A DNA stretch of 64,000 nt, taken from Collimonas arenae. Its GTDB lineage: Bacteria > Pseudomonadota > Gammaproteobacteria > Burkholderiales > Burkholderiaceae_D. Made by a program: the position numbers and the translations under genes. The notes beneath the pieces are model-generated. The model searched no databases, had not been told where the DNA came from, and saw only the letters and a program-made list of their open reading frames with translations. The first letter of the stretch is position 1, and each line of letters opens with the position of its first letter. Positions 25,801 through 33,484 of this stretch are shown here, one piece after another. The stretch lies in the NCBI RefSeq assembly GCF_000786695.1, contig NZ_CP009962.1:4216001-4280000 (forward strand), in the 5' to 3' direction.

Positions 25801-27394
25801 CCGGAGCCAGCGCGGCCTGCGCACGCGACGTGTTAAGCAGTGTTCCGGTACGTCCGCTCAGATTGACGCGCATGGCGAACTGTACCGTGAACTCGCCGCC
25901 AACCGGCAACACGGCGCCGGGAGCAAGAAGGTTTTGTGCAGATGCTGTGGCGCTCGCGCCGGTAAAAGCCTGATTGGCCGCCGCCACGGTCCCGGTGACC
26001 GCATTGCCCTGGCTATTCGCCATGACAAGCGAACCCGGGACGATAGTGTACTGGTTCACCGCAGGCGCCGCAGAAGCCGTGTAGCTGCCAAATTGCGTGC
26101 TGCCGGAACCTTCCAGCAAATCTGTCGCCTGCACGTCGTAAAGCCAGGTGCTGCCGTAGTTTTTGATGCGAAGGCTAAACTGGACGGTGGCCGTCCCATC
26201 GGGAACGCCAGCGGCATTGAGGTTGATTTGCGGCGTGGATGCGGCCTTGGCAATGCCGATACGAGCCGGCGTGACAGGGATAACGACGGTGTTCGAGAGC
26301 GACTGCGTGGAGGCCGTGCCGTCGTTGTAATAGGATTGCGCATTGTTGAGGATGTTGCCGGTCTGGTCGGGGTTGACCTTTGCAGAAAACTGCAACGCTA
26401 TCGATGCATTGCGCGCCACGACAGCGGGTATGCCGATGGCCACTTCAATGGCCGAAGCGTCATCGGTGGTGCGGTAGCTGAAAGCCGGATCGCCCGGCAG
26501 CCGGAACAGCCTGATCGCCCCCAGTGCCGTGCTTTGCAGGCTTCCTGCGATGTACTGCGTTCCGGCAGGAACCAGGTCACGCAGCAGCACCAGGGTTTTC
26601 GGCGCGCCGTTGACAATGATGGTATTGCTACCCGGTACGGCAGTCGACGTAGGCGCCGCATCTTGCGAACCGATGTTGGTGCCTGATACGACAAAGTTGA
26701 TGACCGTTGATCCCGGCTGCACAAGGCTCGGATAGGACGCCGATTTGATCAGCGACATCACCGCTACGTTACCCACCGTCACCACATTATGGTTAACCGC
26801 GCTTTGCCCTTTCGATACGGTGGTAGCGGACAAGGTGAGACATGCTGTGCCGCTGGCCACCGATGGTGTGGTGCCTTGCACGATCAGCGACGCGGTTTCA
26901 CCCGGCTTAAGCTGCAATGCGCCGACGCTGCCCAACGCGATGACTGAATCCGACGCATCCACCACGCCATTGTTATTCATGTCGCGAACGATGCGCAGGC
27001 TACTCAAATCGAGTGTATCGGCAACGCAGCCGGGACCGTTGTTGACAAAGTTCAAGGTGTAGCTCGACGGTACATTGCCGGTGTTGGTGAGTAAGTGGTT
27101 CAGACTCACCACAACATTCGGTGGCCGAGTAACGTTCTGGTCTTGCGTGAGCGTCAGCGCCTCTACCGGCAAAACGTTAGCGATCACGCCGTTCGAACTG
27201 GCCGTTTCGGTTTGCGCAAATCCGGCCGGCACGTAGGTAGCGGTAGCAACGTTGCGAATCACGGTTCCGCCAGGCGCCGGCGTAGCCTGCGCTGGCACAG
27301 CACTTGTCCCGAAGAGCAACCCAGCCGCCGTCAGTGCGAGCGTGCCAAGTACCCTTCGTGGATTTAAATGCAAATTTTTGAACGTTATTGACAC
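19817..27394 (-). CDS. Giant DUF11/SdrB/barrel/OmpA surface protein, 2525 aa
   Basis: Signal peptide 1-37 (AVPAQA end). Residues about 40-1020 are DUF11-type beta-modules (NVATATYVPAG, LTNTGNVPSSYTLN, VLPPGFAYVAGSARLNG), with a DxNxxGxxD loop (DMNNNGVVDASD) that may bind calcium. An SdrB/Cna-like domain lies at about 1030-1140 (GKVYMDCKRDG, GVPGVRLYMEDGTNV). After a Gly-rich linker come Ig-like modules (about 1310-1500), then some 850 residues of alternating amphipathic strands typical of an outer-membrane barrel (AAFYFKGAVKGDFLL, NHSYLLYGDF, LWLSVGYNVVG, GAYIRLRFKFD). A Pro-rich linker leads to an OmpA C-terminal domain (about 2410-2525: ETLFDFGKAVIKPTA, GHTDSVGSDSYNQKLSVERA, GRAQNRRVEIEV). 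I infer an outer-membrane protein bound to peptidoglycan with a long external stalk, possibly the anchor of the cluster. Confidence 0.88.
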   Translation of the reverse strand: MSITFKNLHLNPRRVLGTLALTAAGLLFGTSAVPAQATPAPGGTVIRNVATATYVPAGFAQTETASSNGVIANVLPVEALTLTQDQNVTRPPNVVVSLNHLLTNTGNVPSSYTLNFVNNGPGCVADTLDLSSLRIVRDMNNNGVVDASDSVIALGSVGALQLKPGETASLIVQGTTPSVASGTACLTLSATTVSKGQSAVNHNVVTVGNVAVMSLIKSASYPSLVQPGSTVINFVVSGTNIGSQDAAPTSTAVPGSNTIIVNGAPKTLVLLRDLVPAGTQYIAGSLQSTALGAIRLFRLPGDPAFSYRTTDDASAIEVAIGIPAVVARNASIALQFSAKVNPDQTGNILNNAQSYYNDGTASTQSLSNTVVIPVTPARIGIAKAASTPQINLNAAGVPDGTATVQFSLRIKNYGSTWLYDVQATDLLEGSGSTQFGSYTASAAPAVNQYTIVPGSLVMANSQGNAVTGTVAAANQAFTGASATASAQNLLAPGAVLPVGGEFTVQFAMRVNLSGRTGTLLNTSRAQAALAPGAPPSVFDDSVNGTDPAPGSDGNPNNYSSPTPVSTQLPVLTLVKTASLPRRVAQGVYDIDYTFGVTNSGTAPAPYVRLIDNLNCTFDMDLSTGSVASWQITAPPKAANGLLAPAASFTGNAICNRAAIASASPYNLPTEAVLSLTDGSRALAPAQSEQVTFTVRVTEKPNLSSSRVTVNNKGWAAAYSQNTINLNPSMLVAAASSTVQSLLMDPQGTIYNAVTRQPVAGALVTYTRQSCTSGSATPITSAEIYGGASGVYTFNANGSVSMQTGGDGAYSFYLQSPPVNSMCTYVISVTPPAGSGYVVPSQLIPATSGIYTQCGMVVPGSAVPQNGDPTTYYFSVRAGVNPATGAICDAEHDDIPMDPGNIQGLILKKDGSKSQAELGDFVDYALTLTNKTGVPVTGVTFNDVLPPGFAYVAGSARLNGVASPDPAGGAGPHLVFSYPNQALAVDQVVMVRYRLRIGVGAPTSGDAINRANASSGPLKSNQASWRVHVSGGVFADDAYAFGKVYMDCKRDGMQSGSDEIGVPGVRLYMEDGTNVVTDVEGKWSLYGLKPITHVLRVDETTLPPGARLAVLDNRNANNPASRFVDLKKGEFHKANFIIQNCEAPGVMDDVMARRKLVASRPDADGEAAVRVRLDPTGKPVAVGDTRSLPAAGQIGTGGATGSTESVSQPLIQLPSAPAGGSNFIGSVGGVGTLNGTLGDAQQAGAFAPLSGVAGGTSGLLPGGVGSGVGTIGSNGPNSHGTTLQPAALPLLPQAAPTAIELETLLPTLDNKAGFIGLKDHDTVATQSINVRVKGQSGLSLRLTVNGEAIDGRRVGKKAVLASKNLAAWEYIGVVLNPGENALQLDLIDEFGNARGTEKITVTAPDKLGKIQIDVPTDARADLRTPVLVKVRLTDANGVPVTARTQLTLESDRGRWLEQDLNHDEPGTQVFMDGGQAEFHLLPPGEPGSVRIRVSAGAFVNEVRLALLPAMRPMIGVGIVEATLDFSNRGQLTLGQMPAGAAFETELSGMVSSDTSDTRAAGRAAFYFKGAVKGDFLLTAAYDSAKTGDTPLFRDIQPDQFYPVYGDSSARGFDAQSTQKLYVRIDKNHSYLLYGDFTTASSGEVRQLSQSNRTLTGLKDVYETDKVRATSYASRTSQTQQIQEFPAQGISGPYYLSAGTGDLLTNSAIVEILVRDRNQPNTVLQITQVTQFVDYTIEPLTKRLLFTRPISAVDSNLNPQSIRVTYEIDSGGPKFTVAGTDVQVKVGDKLQVGVVASTDENPDNRRKLGALTAIARVGSNTTVAGELVKTDTDLNGEGKAGRIELRHQDGDLGVVAQYARTTATFDNPGSTFSAGQTEAVARAEYKIDDTTHLRGEAIYSKNAATPGDIAGTAVSIQKKLSNTLVGEAGLRYGQNSSPTASMFDYNQVSSTNGALGSANTASPVTTLGAAAAGTGTNESLTTVRGRLSSQVPGLPQAQVFVEGEQDLAHGDRHMLAVGGNYAITDKTRLYGRYEVLSNLDGPYTASSTDSHNVAVFGVESNYMEGGRVYNEYRLADSLDGRAGQAAVGVRNTFKVSEHVRATAGIERTTSSGASSPGIVGLGNATAIVSGLEYQGERVKASGVLEARQGDDANTLLSSAGFGYKINDDWSFLARSIISNSKGQGTNNGNNSFMSRQQIGAAYRPVNQDVWNALMRYEHKVQRTDGTGATTGAITDISFGTGTPLPGVDTADIISASININPQRGTYITGRYAGKVSSTDDGTLKSTYWAHLLQGRYTRDLNKDWDVGLQAGLMFGQGGSLQKTAGIEVGYLLAKDLWLSVGYNVVGLSDRDLTAGEYTSKGAYIRLRFKFDETALGFPSAGAVSKPAPVPAAPAPEPVTAVPEPVEAPPPVKTTFQSETLFDFGKAVIKPTAHVALDQFAERIRNADYEVVVTIGHTDSVGSDSYNQKLSVERAEAVRAYLITQGIDASRIKAEGRGANQPLASNATPEGRAQNRRVEIEVTEGGTK

Positions 27395-27561
27395 TTAGCT
27401 TTTACTTTCAGAACTGGGCCGCAAGTAGCAAGCGCCCAAACGATTGCCGACTCTTTCCTGTGCCACCTGCGCAATCCGCAGGAGCCTGGTTTTTCCAATG
27501 GCAGAGGAAAGAGGCGAAGCACGCCGGCAAAATACAAGTAGCCGGCAGCTTCGCTGTCTAA

Positions 27562-27586
27562 TCCGGCAGGTGATAAAACCTGCCGG
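27562..27586. other. Intercistronic hairpin in the surface-protein operon
   Basis: A perfect 10-bp stem (TCCGGCAGGT at 27562-27571, ACCTGCCGGA at 27577-27586) with a short A/T-rich loop sits between the 977-aa and 2525-aa genes. There is no T-run, so it more likely tunes mRNA stability or expression ratio than terminates outright. Confidence 0.6.
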
Positions 27587-27604
27587 AACAACGTGCCTGA
27601 TCGA

Positions 27605-30538
27605 TCACTGATTGATCTGCACCTGGAACGTCAGCGTGGCTGAACCACCCGGATTCACCGTGGTTGCGGTGCCACAACTCACTGCTGTGGTCCCGTTCAC
27701 TGTGTAGTTGGCGTTCGCCAGTACCGGTGTTGTCCCCGTCGAAACGCATTTGGTGGCTGGCTGCGTAGCAGCCAGGGCGGTATAAGCCGGTACGGCATCG
27801 TTGACGATCATGTTGCTGATCGGCGCAGTGCCTTGGTTGGTCGCTACCACTTGATAGATGATGCAATTGCCAGGCTTCGCAGTCAGCGGTGCTGTCGAGA
27901 ACGACGACGCCGTGCCTGCGCACGCAGCATCAAGTGCCTGTGTCTTGACAACGCGGATCTGGCCGGTGATCACCGTGGTGGTATCGGTCGCTGTTTGCGT
28001 ACCGCAATTTGGCGCAGGATCGGTAAACGTCGACGTAATGGTGACGAGGTCGCTAGCGCCGGCAGTTGCCCCACCTGGAGCAAATACCTTTACCAGCAGC
28101 TTCTGCGTTGCTCCGGCCGCACCCAATGCCGGCTGATTCTGGCCGGAGGTGACGATCGGATCGTTAGCGGCTATCTGACCTGTGCCATTGACGTCCAGGT
28201 AGACCACTGCGGTCCAGCCTGCTGTCACATCTGCTGCCGGCAAAACGGCTGCCAGTGTGTAAGCGCCGCAGCTCTGGTTACCCGTGTTGGTCAAGGTATG
28301 GGCATAGACCACAGTGCCGCCAGGAGCAACCTGACCGCTATTGTTAGGCGTCAGCGTGGCGCTGTAAGCCGCAGCAACAGTCACGGTCACAGCGTCGGTC
28401 TTGGCATCGCTTACCAGCACGCCAGTAGATGCAACAGCAGTCGATAGCACCTGGAAATAGACTTTCTGCGCTGTGACGGCAGCTTGCGATGCCGGTGGCG
28501 TAACGCAAGCATCTACTTCCAATTGAGCGCCAGCCGCGATCGTCGGGGTAGCGGTAATTGCCGCGCCGGAGCAGGTTGCGCCAGCCGCGACAAATTTCAC
28601 AGTCCAGCCCGTTGGCAACGTTCCTGGGAAGGAGGTTGACTGGCTGGCGGCCAGATTATAGCTATTGGCGGTCGAATCGTTGTTCTTGACGAACAACGTG
28701 AAGATCGTGCCGGTGCCGGCAACCGTAGTATTTGTCGTCGTAGGCAGCGGGCTTGGACCTGGTCCCAAATCGCCGTTGCCGATCGAGCCGACCCCCGTAC
28801 CTGCAGCCGTGTTTGTCAAGTCAACCAGGGAACCGATAACTGTCGTGACAGTATCTTTGGTCGCATCGACCTTGGCAGGGTTGCCAACTGATTTACCAGT
28901 TATCAAAGCCGTGAACGGTCCCGAACCAACTGTAGCGCTGGCCGGTATATTGGCTTGCACCACGATGGCGACGCTGCCGCCAGCCGCAATCGGGCCTGTA
29001 TCGACAATGCCGTCGCCTGACGTGTCGAGCAATGGCGTTTTGCCATCCGCTGCAAAGAAAGTGAACGTCGTGCCAGCAGGGAAAGTGCCCAGTGCAGCAG
29101 TCAGGTTGACAGTATCCGTAGCATTACCGGTGTTGAAGACGATCTGCGGGAATTGGACACTGCCGCCTGCGATAACCGAGGGACGGGTAGTCAAGTCGGC
29201 CGAGCCGTCACCAGCGCCAGGCGTGACGTCCAGTGCGGTAGTCGCGGTGGCGACCGTCGGCAAATTGGTACCGACGGCGATGCCGTAGCTGGCCGTCACC
29301 GTATATATCGCCGGATTGGTGTTAGAGCCTGTAGGGCCTGGGCTCGCTGCCGTAGCGGTAGCTCCTGCATCGACCGGATTGTATGCGGCCGTGTTGGTGG
29401 TAGTCGAGGTGCCGACAGCTGCCGTATTGTTGACCAACACCACGAAGCTGATGGTCTGCGACACGTTCGGTGCAAGCGATTTGACAACCGCCGTGATCGT
29501 GGCTCCTGCGCCGCCTGTCGATTGATAATCGATACCCACCGGATCGCCGCCAGCACCATCGCCCAAGGCTGTGCCCGGCGCATTGCTCCACACCGCGGAA
29601 TTGGCAACGTAGGTGAAACCGGCTGGCAACTTGTCGGACAAAGCGAATGCGCCGGCCGCACCACCGGTGTTGCTGAAGTTCAACGTGTACACGGTGTACT
29701 GGCAACTTGCCGTGGACGTCATGCCTGCGGCATAGGTCGTCGGGCAAGCAGCCGAAGACGAACTCGGACCGCTGGCCACAGCCGTTGGCCATGCCCCGCC
29801 GCCTGGCGCTGCGACAGCAGGCACGCTGATCGACTTGCTGGCGTTAAACGCTGCCGTGGTCGTAAGGTTGACGTTGTCGACGTCTGCCGCCTGCGTGTTA
29901 GGAGCCGTATACAGCGCGGTGGTCACCGGCGTCGCAGTCACAGTACCGGTACTGTATGGCGTAGTCGGCGTAGTTGCCGTACCAGGGATCGTATAAGCCA
30001 CCACGAATTGGTAGACACCGTTATTCCCTGCCACAGTCTGGGTCGGTACCGTACAGGTCCCCCCTGGAAGTGCTGTACACAACGGCGTTGTGCTGTCCGG
30101 AATGCCATCGCCGTTAGCGTCGGCAAACACTTGGACTTGCGTGAATGGGTTGGCGCCTGCCGGGATGGTCACAGTAATGTTGAAACCGTCGGCGCCATTA
30201 CCTGTGTTGGTCAAGGTATGTGGTGCATAGACCGTGGTGCCTGCGGCGCCGGTCTTGGTATTGATGACCGTGGTGGTGACTTGATTGACCGTATCCAGCA
30301 AGAACGAGCCAACTTGCTGAACCGTGGTTTGCACCAGGTTCGAAGTCGCCAGCTGGGTATTGCCATTTGGATCGGAGTAACTGGCGGAAGCCTGGTTGCC
30401 GATGACGGTATTAGCAGGTGGGGCAGCGGCAAAAGCGGTTGGGGTGCCTAGAAAGAAGCCCAACGCTAACGCTGCAACACCTGCCCAATGTACGCACGAC
30501 TTGATACCGATGCGTTGGGTAGGCAAAGGGAGGTTCAC
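27605..30538 (-). CDS. DUF11-type surface protein, 977 aa
   Basis: A predicted exported stalk protein. The N-terminus has a basic region and a hydrophobic core (VAALALGFFLGTPTAFA) with cleavage near residue 37. The mature part opens with NTVIGNQASASYSDPNG, as in DUF11 proteins, and continues as a string of beta-sandwich modules (TLTNTGNGADGFNITVTIP, LNFSNTGGAAGAFALSD, DKLPAGFTYVANSAVW, YAHTLTNTGNQSCGAYTLA). Two perfect Dx(N/S)xDGxxD loops (DANGDGIPD, DTSGDGIVD) suggest calcium-stabilised turns. The last module ends in GSATLTFQVQINQ. No membrane anchor is visible. It lies 131 nt after the 219-aa gene and 210 nt before the 2525-aa gene on the same strand. Confidence 0.85.
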   Translation of the reverse strand: MNLPLPTQRIGIKSCVHWAGVAALALGFFLGTPTAFAAAPPANTVIGNQASASYSDPNGNTQLATSNLVQTTVQQVGSFLLDTVNQVTTTVINTKTGAAGTTVYAPHTLTNTGNGADGFNITVTIPAGANPFTQVQVFADANGDGIPDSTTPLCTALPGGTCTVPTQTVAGNNGVYQFVVAYTIPGTATTPTTPYSTGTVTATPVTTALYTAPNTQAADVDNVNLTTTAAFNASKSISVPAVAAPGGGAWPTAVASGPSSSSAACPTTYAAGMTSTASCQYTVYTLNFSNTGGAAGAFALSDKLPAGFTYVANSAVWSNAPGTALGDGAGGDPVGIDYQSTGGAGATITAVVKSLAPNVSQTISFVVLVNNTAAVGTSTTTNTAAYNPVDAGATATAASPGPTGSNTNPAIYTVTASYGIAVGTNLPTVATATTALDVTPGAGDGSADLTTRPSVIAGGSVQFPQIVFNTGNATDTVNLTAALGTFPAGTTFTFFAADGKTPLLDTSGDGIVDTGPIAAGGSVAIVVQANIPASATVGSGPFTALITGKSVGNPAKVDATKDTVTTVIGSLVDLTNTAAGTGVGSIGNGDLGPGPSPLPTTTNTTVAGTGTIFTLFVKNNDSTANSYNLAASQSTSFPGTLPTGWTVKFVAAGATCSGAAITATPTIAAGAQLEVDACVTPPASQAAVTAQKVYFQVLSTAVASTGVLVSDAKTDAVTVTVAAAYSATLTPNNSGQVAPGGTVVYAHTLTNTGNQSCGAYTLAAVLPAADVTAGWTAVVYLDVNGTGQIAANDPIVTSGQNQPALGAAGATQKLLVKVFAPGGATAGASDLVTITSTFTDPAPNCGTQTATDTTTVITGQIRVVKTQALDAACAGTASSFSTAPLTAKPGNCIIYQVVATNQGTAPISNMIVNDAVPAYTALAATQPATKCVSTGTTPVLANANYTVNGTTAVSCGTATTVNPGGSATLTFQVQINQ

Positions 30539-30669
30539 TCGATTTCTCCTGTGAGTATTAAAATGAATATAAAAAACCCGACGGGCGCGTTTCCGAAGTG
30601 GAAGGCATTGGTCGGGTAAGTAGATCTACGCAGGCATATGCAATAAATGCAGACTCTTGAGGTTCTGTA

Positions 30670-31329
30670 CTAGGACTGACTAGCGACAGGCCGTACCGTG
30701 ACTGGAGGCGCCTGTGCCGCGCCAGCGGTAGTTTTTGGAGCAGGCGGGGTAACCACCTCAACCTTGGCGCGAACAGTCACTGCCGTTACCCCACCGGCAG
30801 GCAATTGACCCAGCGCCCAGCGCATCGCACGATATTCGTTGTAAGGAACCGGTTCCGTCTTGTTGCCGGCAACCTTGCGCGTCAACGGCTCGGCGGCATA
30901 GATGCCGTCCTTGGTGGCGGCCTTGGCCAGGACAGCGCCTGGTTTGGCGCTGTGTGCCTGGTATTCAAGTCCGTCGGGAATCGGCAAGTCTGCCACCAGG
31001 CCGGTAACCGGCTTGTTGCTCGTATTTGTGTAAGTCGCCTTGTACTCGATGATGTCGCCTGGCTTGACCGATGCCGCGCTCACCAGTTGTTCGGCGCCGT
31101 CCGCATTCTTAATCACCTTGAATTGGGCAAGATCGACGACGATTGTTTTTTTGGCGGCGACCTCGGGAGCCGGCCTGTTCGCTGTCGTTGCGACAGACTG
31201 TGCAGAGGCCACTTGCGGCATCCCGATGCTTAAGGCTATCAGCCCGCAACTGATCATGAAAGGCAGGCGAATGACCTGAATCCGCCTGCTCAAGAGGTTG
31301 ACTATTTTTCCCAATTTAATGTGTGCCAT
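30670..31329 (-). CDS. Small exported DUF11-like protein
   Basis: A 219-residue protein and the first gene of the surface cluster. Start ATG 31329 with a GGGG stretch about 10 nt upstream. A long signal sequence ends at ASA-Q (about residue 43). The mature protein has one DUF11-like module: VKPGDIIEYKATYTNTSNKP, VADLPIPDGLEYQAHSAKPG, ending in LPAGGVTAVTVRAKVEV, followed by a Pro/Ala-rich tail. Being a single module placed ahead of three multi-module proteins, it could be a periplasmic assembly or capping factor, but that is inference. Similar single-module DUF11 proteins are usually annotated without function. Confidence 0.8.
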   Translation of the reverse strand: MAHIKLGKIVNLLSRRIQVIRLPFMISCGLIALSIGMPQVASAQSVATTANRPAPEVAAKKTIVVDLAQFKVIKNADGAEQLVSAASVKPGDIIEYKATYTNTSNKPVTGLVADLPIPDGLEYQAHSAKPGAVLAKAATKDGIYAAEPLTRKVAGNKTEPVPYNEYRAMRWALGQLPAGGVTAVTVRAKVEVVTPPAPKTTAGAAQAPPVTVRPVASQS

Positions 31330-31685
31330 GCTGACCCCAGCCTTATGTTGATTAGAATTAACTGCGCCATAATTCGACCGGATTTTGCTATCGAGGAAAG
31401 TTGATCTCGAATCGAGTTATCTTGAAAATCTATTGTTTGCTTGCAAGACCTTCTGCGATCTTCAAACCAAAGTACCCACGCTCACCAGGCAATCGTTGAG
31501 CGGCAAAATATTTCGCAACCGAAATTTTTTGTCGTGCCTAAACAGGATTGAAAAAGCATGGGTTTTCCAAGTCGAGCGCTTGGCTCTTTTCCCAACGGCC
31601 GACTTGATGCGATGCGAGAGTTGAATCTCGAACTGTGATAACAGTCGCCTCTGCAATATTTCTTATCAACCCTTCAGCTGCCTCT
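31330..31685. other. Upstream region of the surface-protein operon
   Basis: Should contain the operon promoter reading leftward. I see a palindrome CTCGAATCGAG near 31410 that could be an operator, but no clear sigma-70 boxes. No gene is evident. Confidence 0.45.
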
Positions 31686-32138
31686 TCATGTACACATCTC
31701 GCCGACCAAACTCAGCCAATGCAAAGTCGAGTTATCCGCAGCAGAATTAGAGATGTTGCTATCCTGTTTCAATTGCCGTCTCGCCGAGCGAAAAATCGTT
31801 CGGCTATTTTTCCGGTCTGATCTTTGTAACGTTTTCGCGGCGTATTCATCGCCTTTGCTAGCGATTTTCATGATCACGAGATGCAATGTCGGAACATCTT
31901 TTAAATCATCGGACAAGCGATGCCAAATTCCACTTTCGTGCCATCTTCTGAAACGCATGTAGCTAGAATTCCATTTTCCAAATTCAGGCGGCATATCGCT
32001 CCATGCGTAATTACCGCTCACAAACCACAGCAAAGCATCGATGAACCCACGGTTATTCTTGGCCGGGCTCCCAGGATCACCAGGTTTTCCCGTTAGCAAC
32101 GGCTCCAATGTTTCCCATTCGGCATCGGTAAGAGGCAT
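31686..32138 (-). CDS. DUF4096/IS5-like transposase N-terminal domain, orphan
   Basis: The first 85 of 150 residues match the N-terminal domain of IS5-group transposases (MPLTDAEWETLEPLL, NRGFIDALLWFVSGNYAWSD, FGKWNSSYMRFRRWHESGIW). The remainder (DEYAAKTLQRSDRKNSR and a Ser/Asn-rich tail) does not look like the DDE catalytic part. No terminal inverted repeats were found. It could be a decayed IS, or one of the stand-alone DUF4096 proteins kept in betaproteobacterial genomes. No good ribosome-binding site precedes the ATG at 32138. Confidence 0.6.
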   Translation of the reverse strand: MPLTDAEWETLEPLLTGKPGDPGSPAKNNRGFIDALLWFVSGNYAWSDMPPEFGKWNSSYMRFRRWHESGIWHRLSDDLKDVPTLHLVIMKIASKGDEYAAKTLQRSDRKNSRTIFRSARRQLKQDSNISNSAADNSTLHWLSLVGEMCT

Positions 32139-32443
32139 AATTTATTTCGCGGCTTTGTTTGCACACAAAAGAAAAAAATCAAAGGTCGCACGCACTAAAA
32201 ACAAGTGCATGCAAGTTGGCGACACGATCTGCCGGTATAAATTTTTAGGAATTTTAGAGCAGCGACGTATTGAAAATATATTCATAAATGGCCATATATT
32301 TAACAAATCTGACCAAGGAAAAATATAAATCGGAAGAGTTACCAATAGGCTAGACTTCGAACATTCGTTGGACATGAAAACTCCAATAAACGTAGGTTGC
32401 TACCGCCTATCCGGCATCTTTTAACGGCCCGCATAAATAAAAA
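32139..32443. other. Intergenic, no gene seen
   Basis: AT-rich spacer between the divergent DUF4096-type gene and the AraC-family regulator; both promoters should lie here. Nothing else is recognisable. Confidence 0.5.
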
Positions 32444-33484
32444 ATGGACGAGATCAAATCCAACTCTCCCCTGCCCGGCTTCATTTCCAGCGGATATGTA
32501 CGACTCCTGTACGAGTATCTCGAGAAGCATGACGTCAGAGCGGCTGACCTGCTCGGCGAGGCGCCGCCCGAGATCGTAGACCGTGGCCTGCGGCGCTATA
32601 CCTTAATGCGCTGGGCAACCATGTTGCAGCTTGCCGCCAAGCGGTTGAACGACCCGCTATTGGGCCTGCATCTGGGGCAAACGATAACGCCCGCCCATTT
32701 GGGCGCGCTGGGCTACGTCATGGCGACCTGCGCGAATCTGGGAGCGGCATTAATGCGCCTGGTGGAATATCAGCGCCTTCTGTATGAAGGCAATCCGATG
32801 ATTATCCAGGCAGAAGAGACAGATATCATCATCGAATGGAAACCGGACTACGGCCGTTTTGGACCGTTGATTGATGAATCCGGCATCGTCGGCATGCTGC
32901 AGATTGCCCGCAGCATCACAGGCCATCGCTGCGGAGCTAAGGAAGTATGCTTCGCGAATCCCGCTCCGCAGGATATAAAACCTTATGTAGACTGGTTCCA
33001 GTGTCCTGTGCTATTCGACCAGCCGGCGACTAAGCTGCGCTTCCCCATCAACCTGCTGGCCCGACCGTTACTGCAAGCAGATCCGATTCTTGTACTTGTT
33101 CTGGAGCAACAGGTCGACGCCATGTTGGAAGACCTGCCACGCACTGATGATTTCGAAAATGAAGTGCGTCGGCATATTGCGCGCCTGATCAGCAATGGCG
33201 AACCGGAACTGGAGCATGTAGCCGAAAAAATGCATCTTTCGGTACGCACATTGCGTCGCCGCCTCAACGAACACGGATTAAATTTTCGCTCGCTGCGTGA
33301 AAACATTCGTCATCGCATGGCAGAACACTACCTGCTGGATCAGCGCCTGCATTTGGCGGAAATAGGGCAACTGCTGGGCTACAACGACCAGAGCGCATTC
33401 ACCCGTGCTTTCCGCCGCTGGACCGGGCGCACTCCACTTAGCTATCAACAAGAGATGCTGCAAGGCATCGGCACGGCAGATTGA
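32444..33484 (+). CDS. AraC-family transcriptional regulator
   Basis: A 346-residue cytoplasmic DNA-binding regulator. The N-terminal about 200 residues match the AraC-type arabinose-binding-like domain of the OruR/ArgR/FtrA-style group (LAAKRLNDPLLGLHLGQTIT, LGALGYVMATCANLGAALM). The C-terminal helix-turn-helix pair starts at about 235 (AEKMHLSVRTLRRRLNEHGL, then LHLAEIGQLLGYNDQSAFTR and FRRWTGRTPLSYQ). The ligand is unknown. It stands alone; neighbours on both sides are unrelated, so its target cannot be read from context. No strong ribosome-binding site precedes ATG 32444, only an A-rich run. Confidence 0.9.
   Translation: MDEIKSNSPLPGFISSGYVRLLYEYLEKHDVRAADLLGEAPPEIVDRGLRRYTLMRWATMLQLAAKRLNDPLLGLHLGQTITPAHLGALGYVMATCANLGAALMRLVEYQRLLYEGNPMIIQAEETDIIIEWKPDYGRFGPLIDESGIVGMLQIARSITGHRCGAKEVCFANPAPQDIKPYVDWFQCPVLFDQPATKLRFPINLLARPLLQADPILVLVLEQQVDAMLEDLPRTDDFENEVRRHIARLISNGEPELEHVAEKMHLSVRTLRRRLNEHGLNFRSLRENIRHRMAEHYLLDQRLHLAEIGQLLGYNDQSAFTRAFRRWTGRTPLSYQQEMLQGIGTAD

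Noticed and set aside
20500..27300. Several long plus-strand frames (for example 21107-22957 and 22728-23984)
   Set aside because: GC-rich shadow frames of the 2525-aa minus-strand gene; they lack protein-like composition and start signals.
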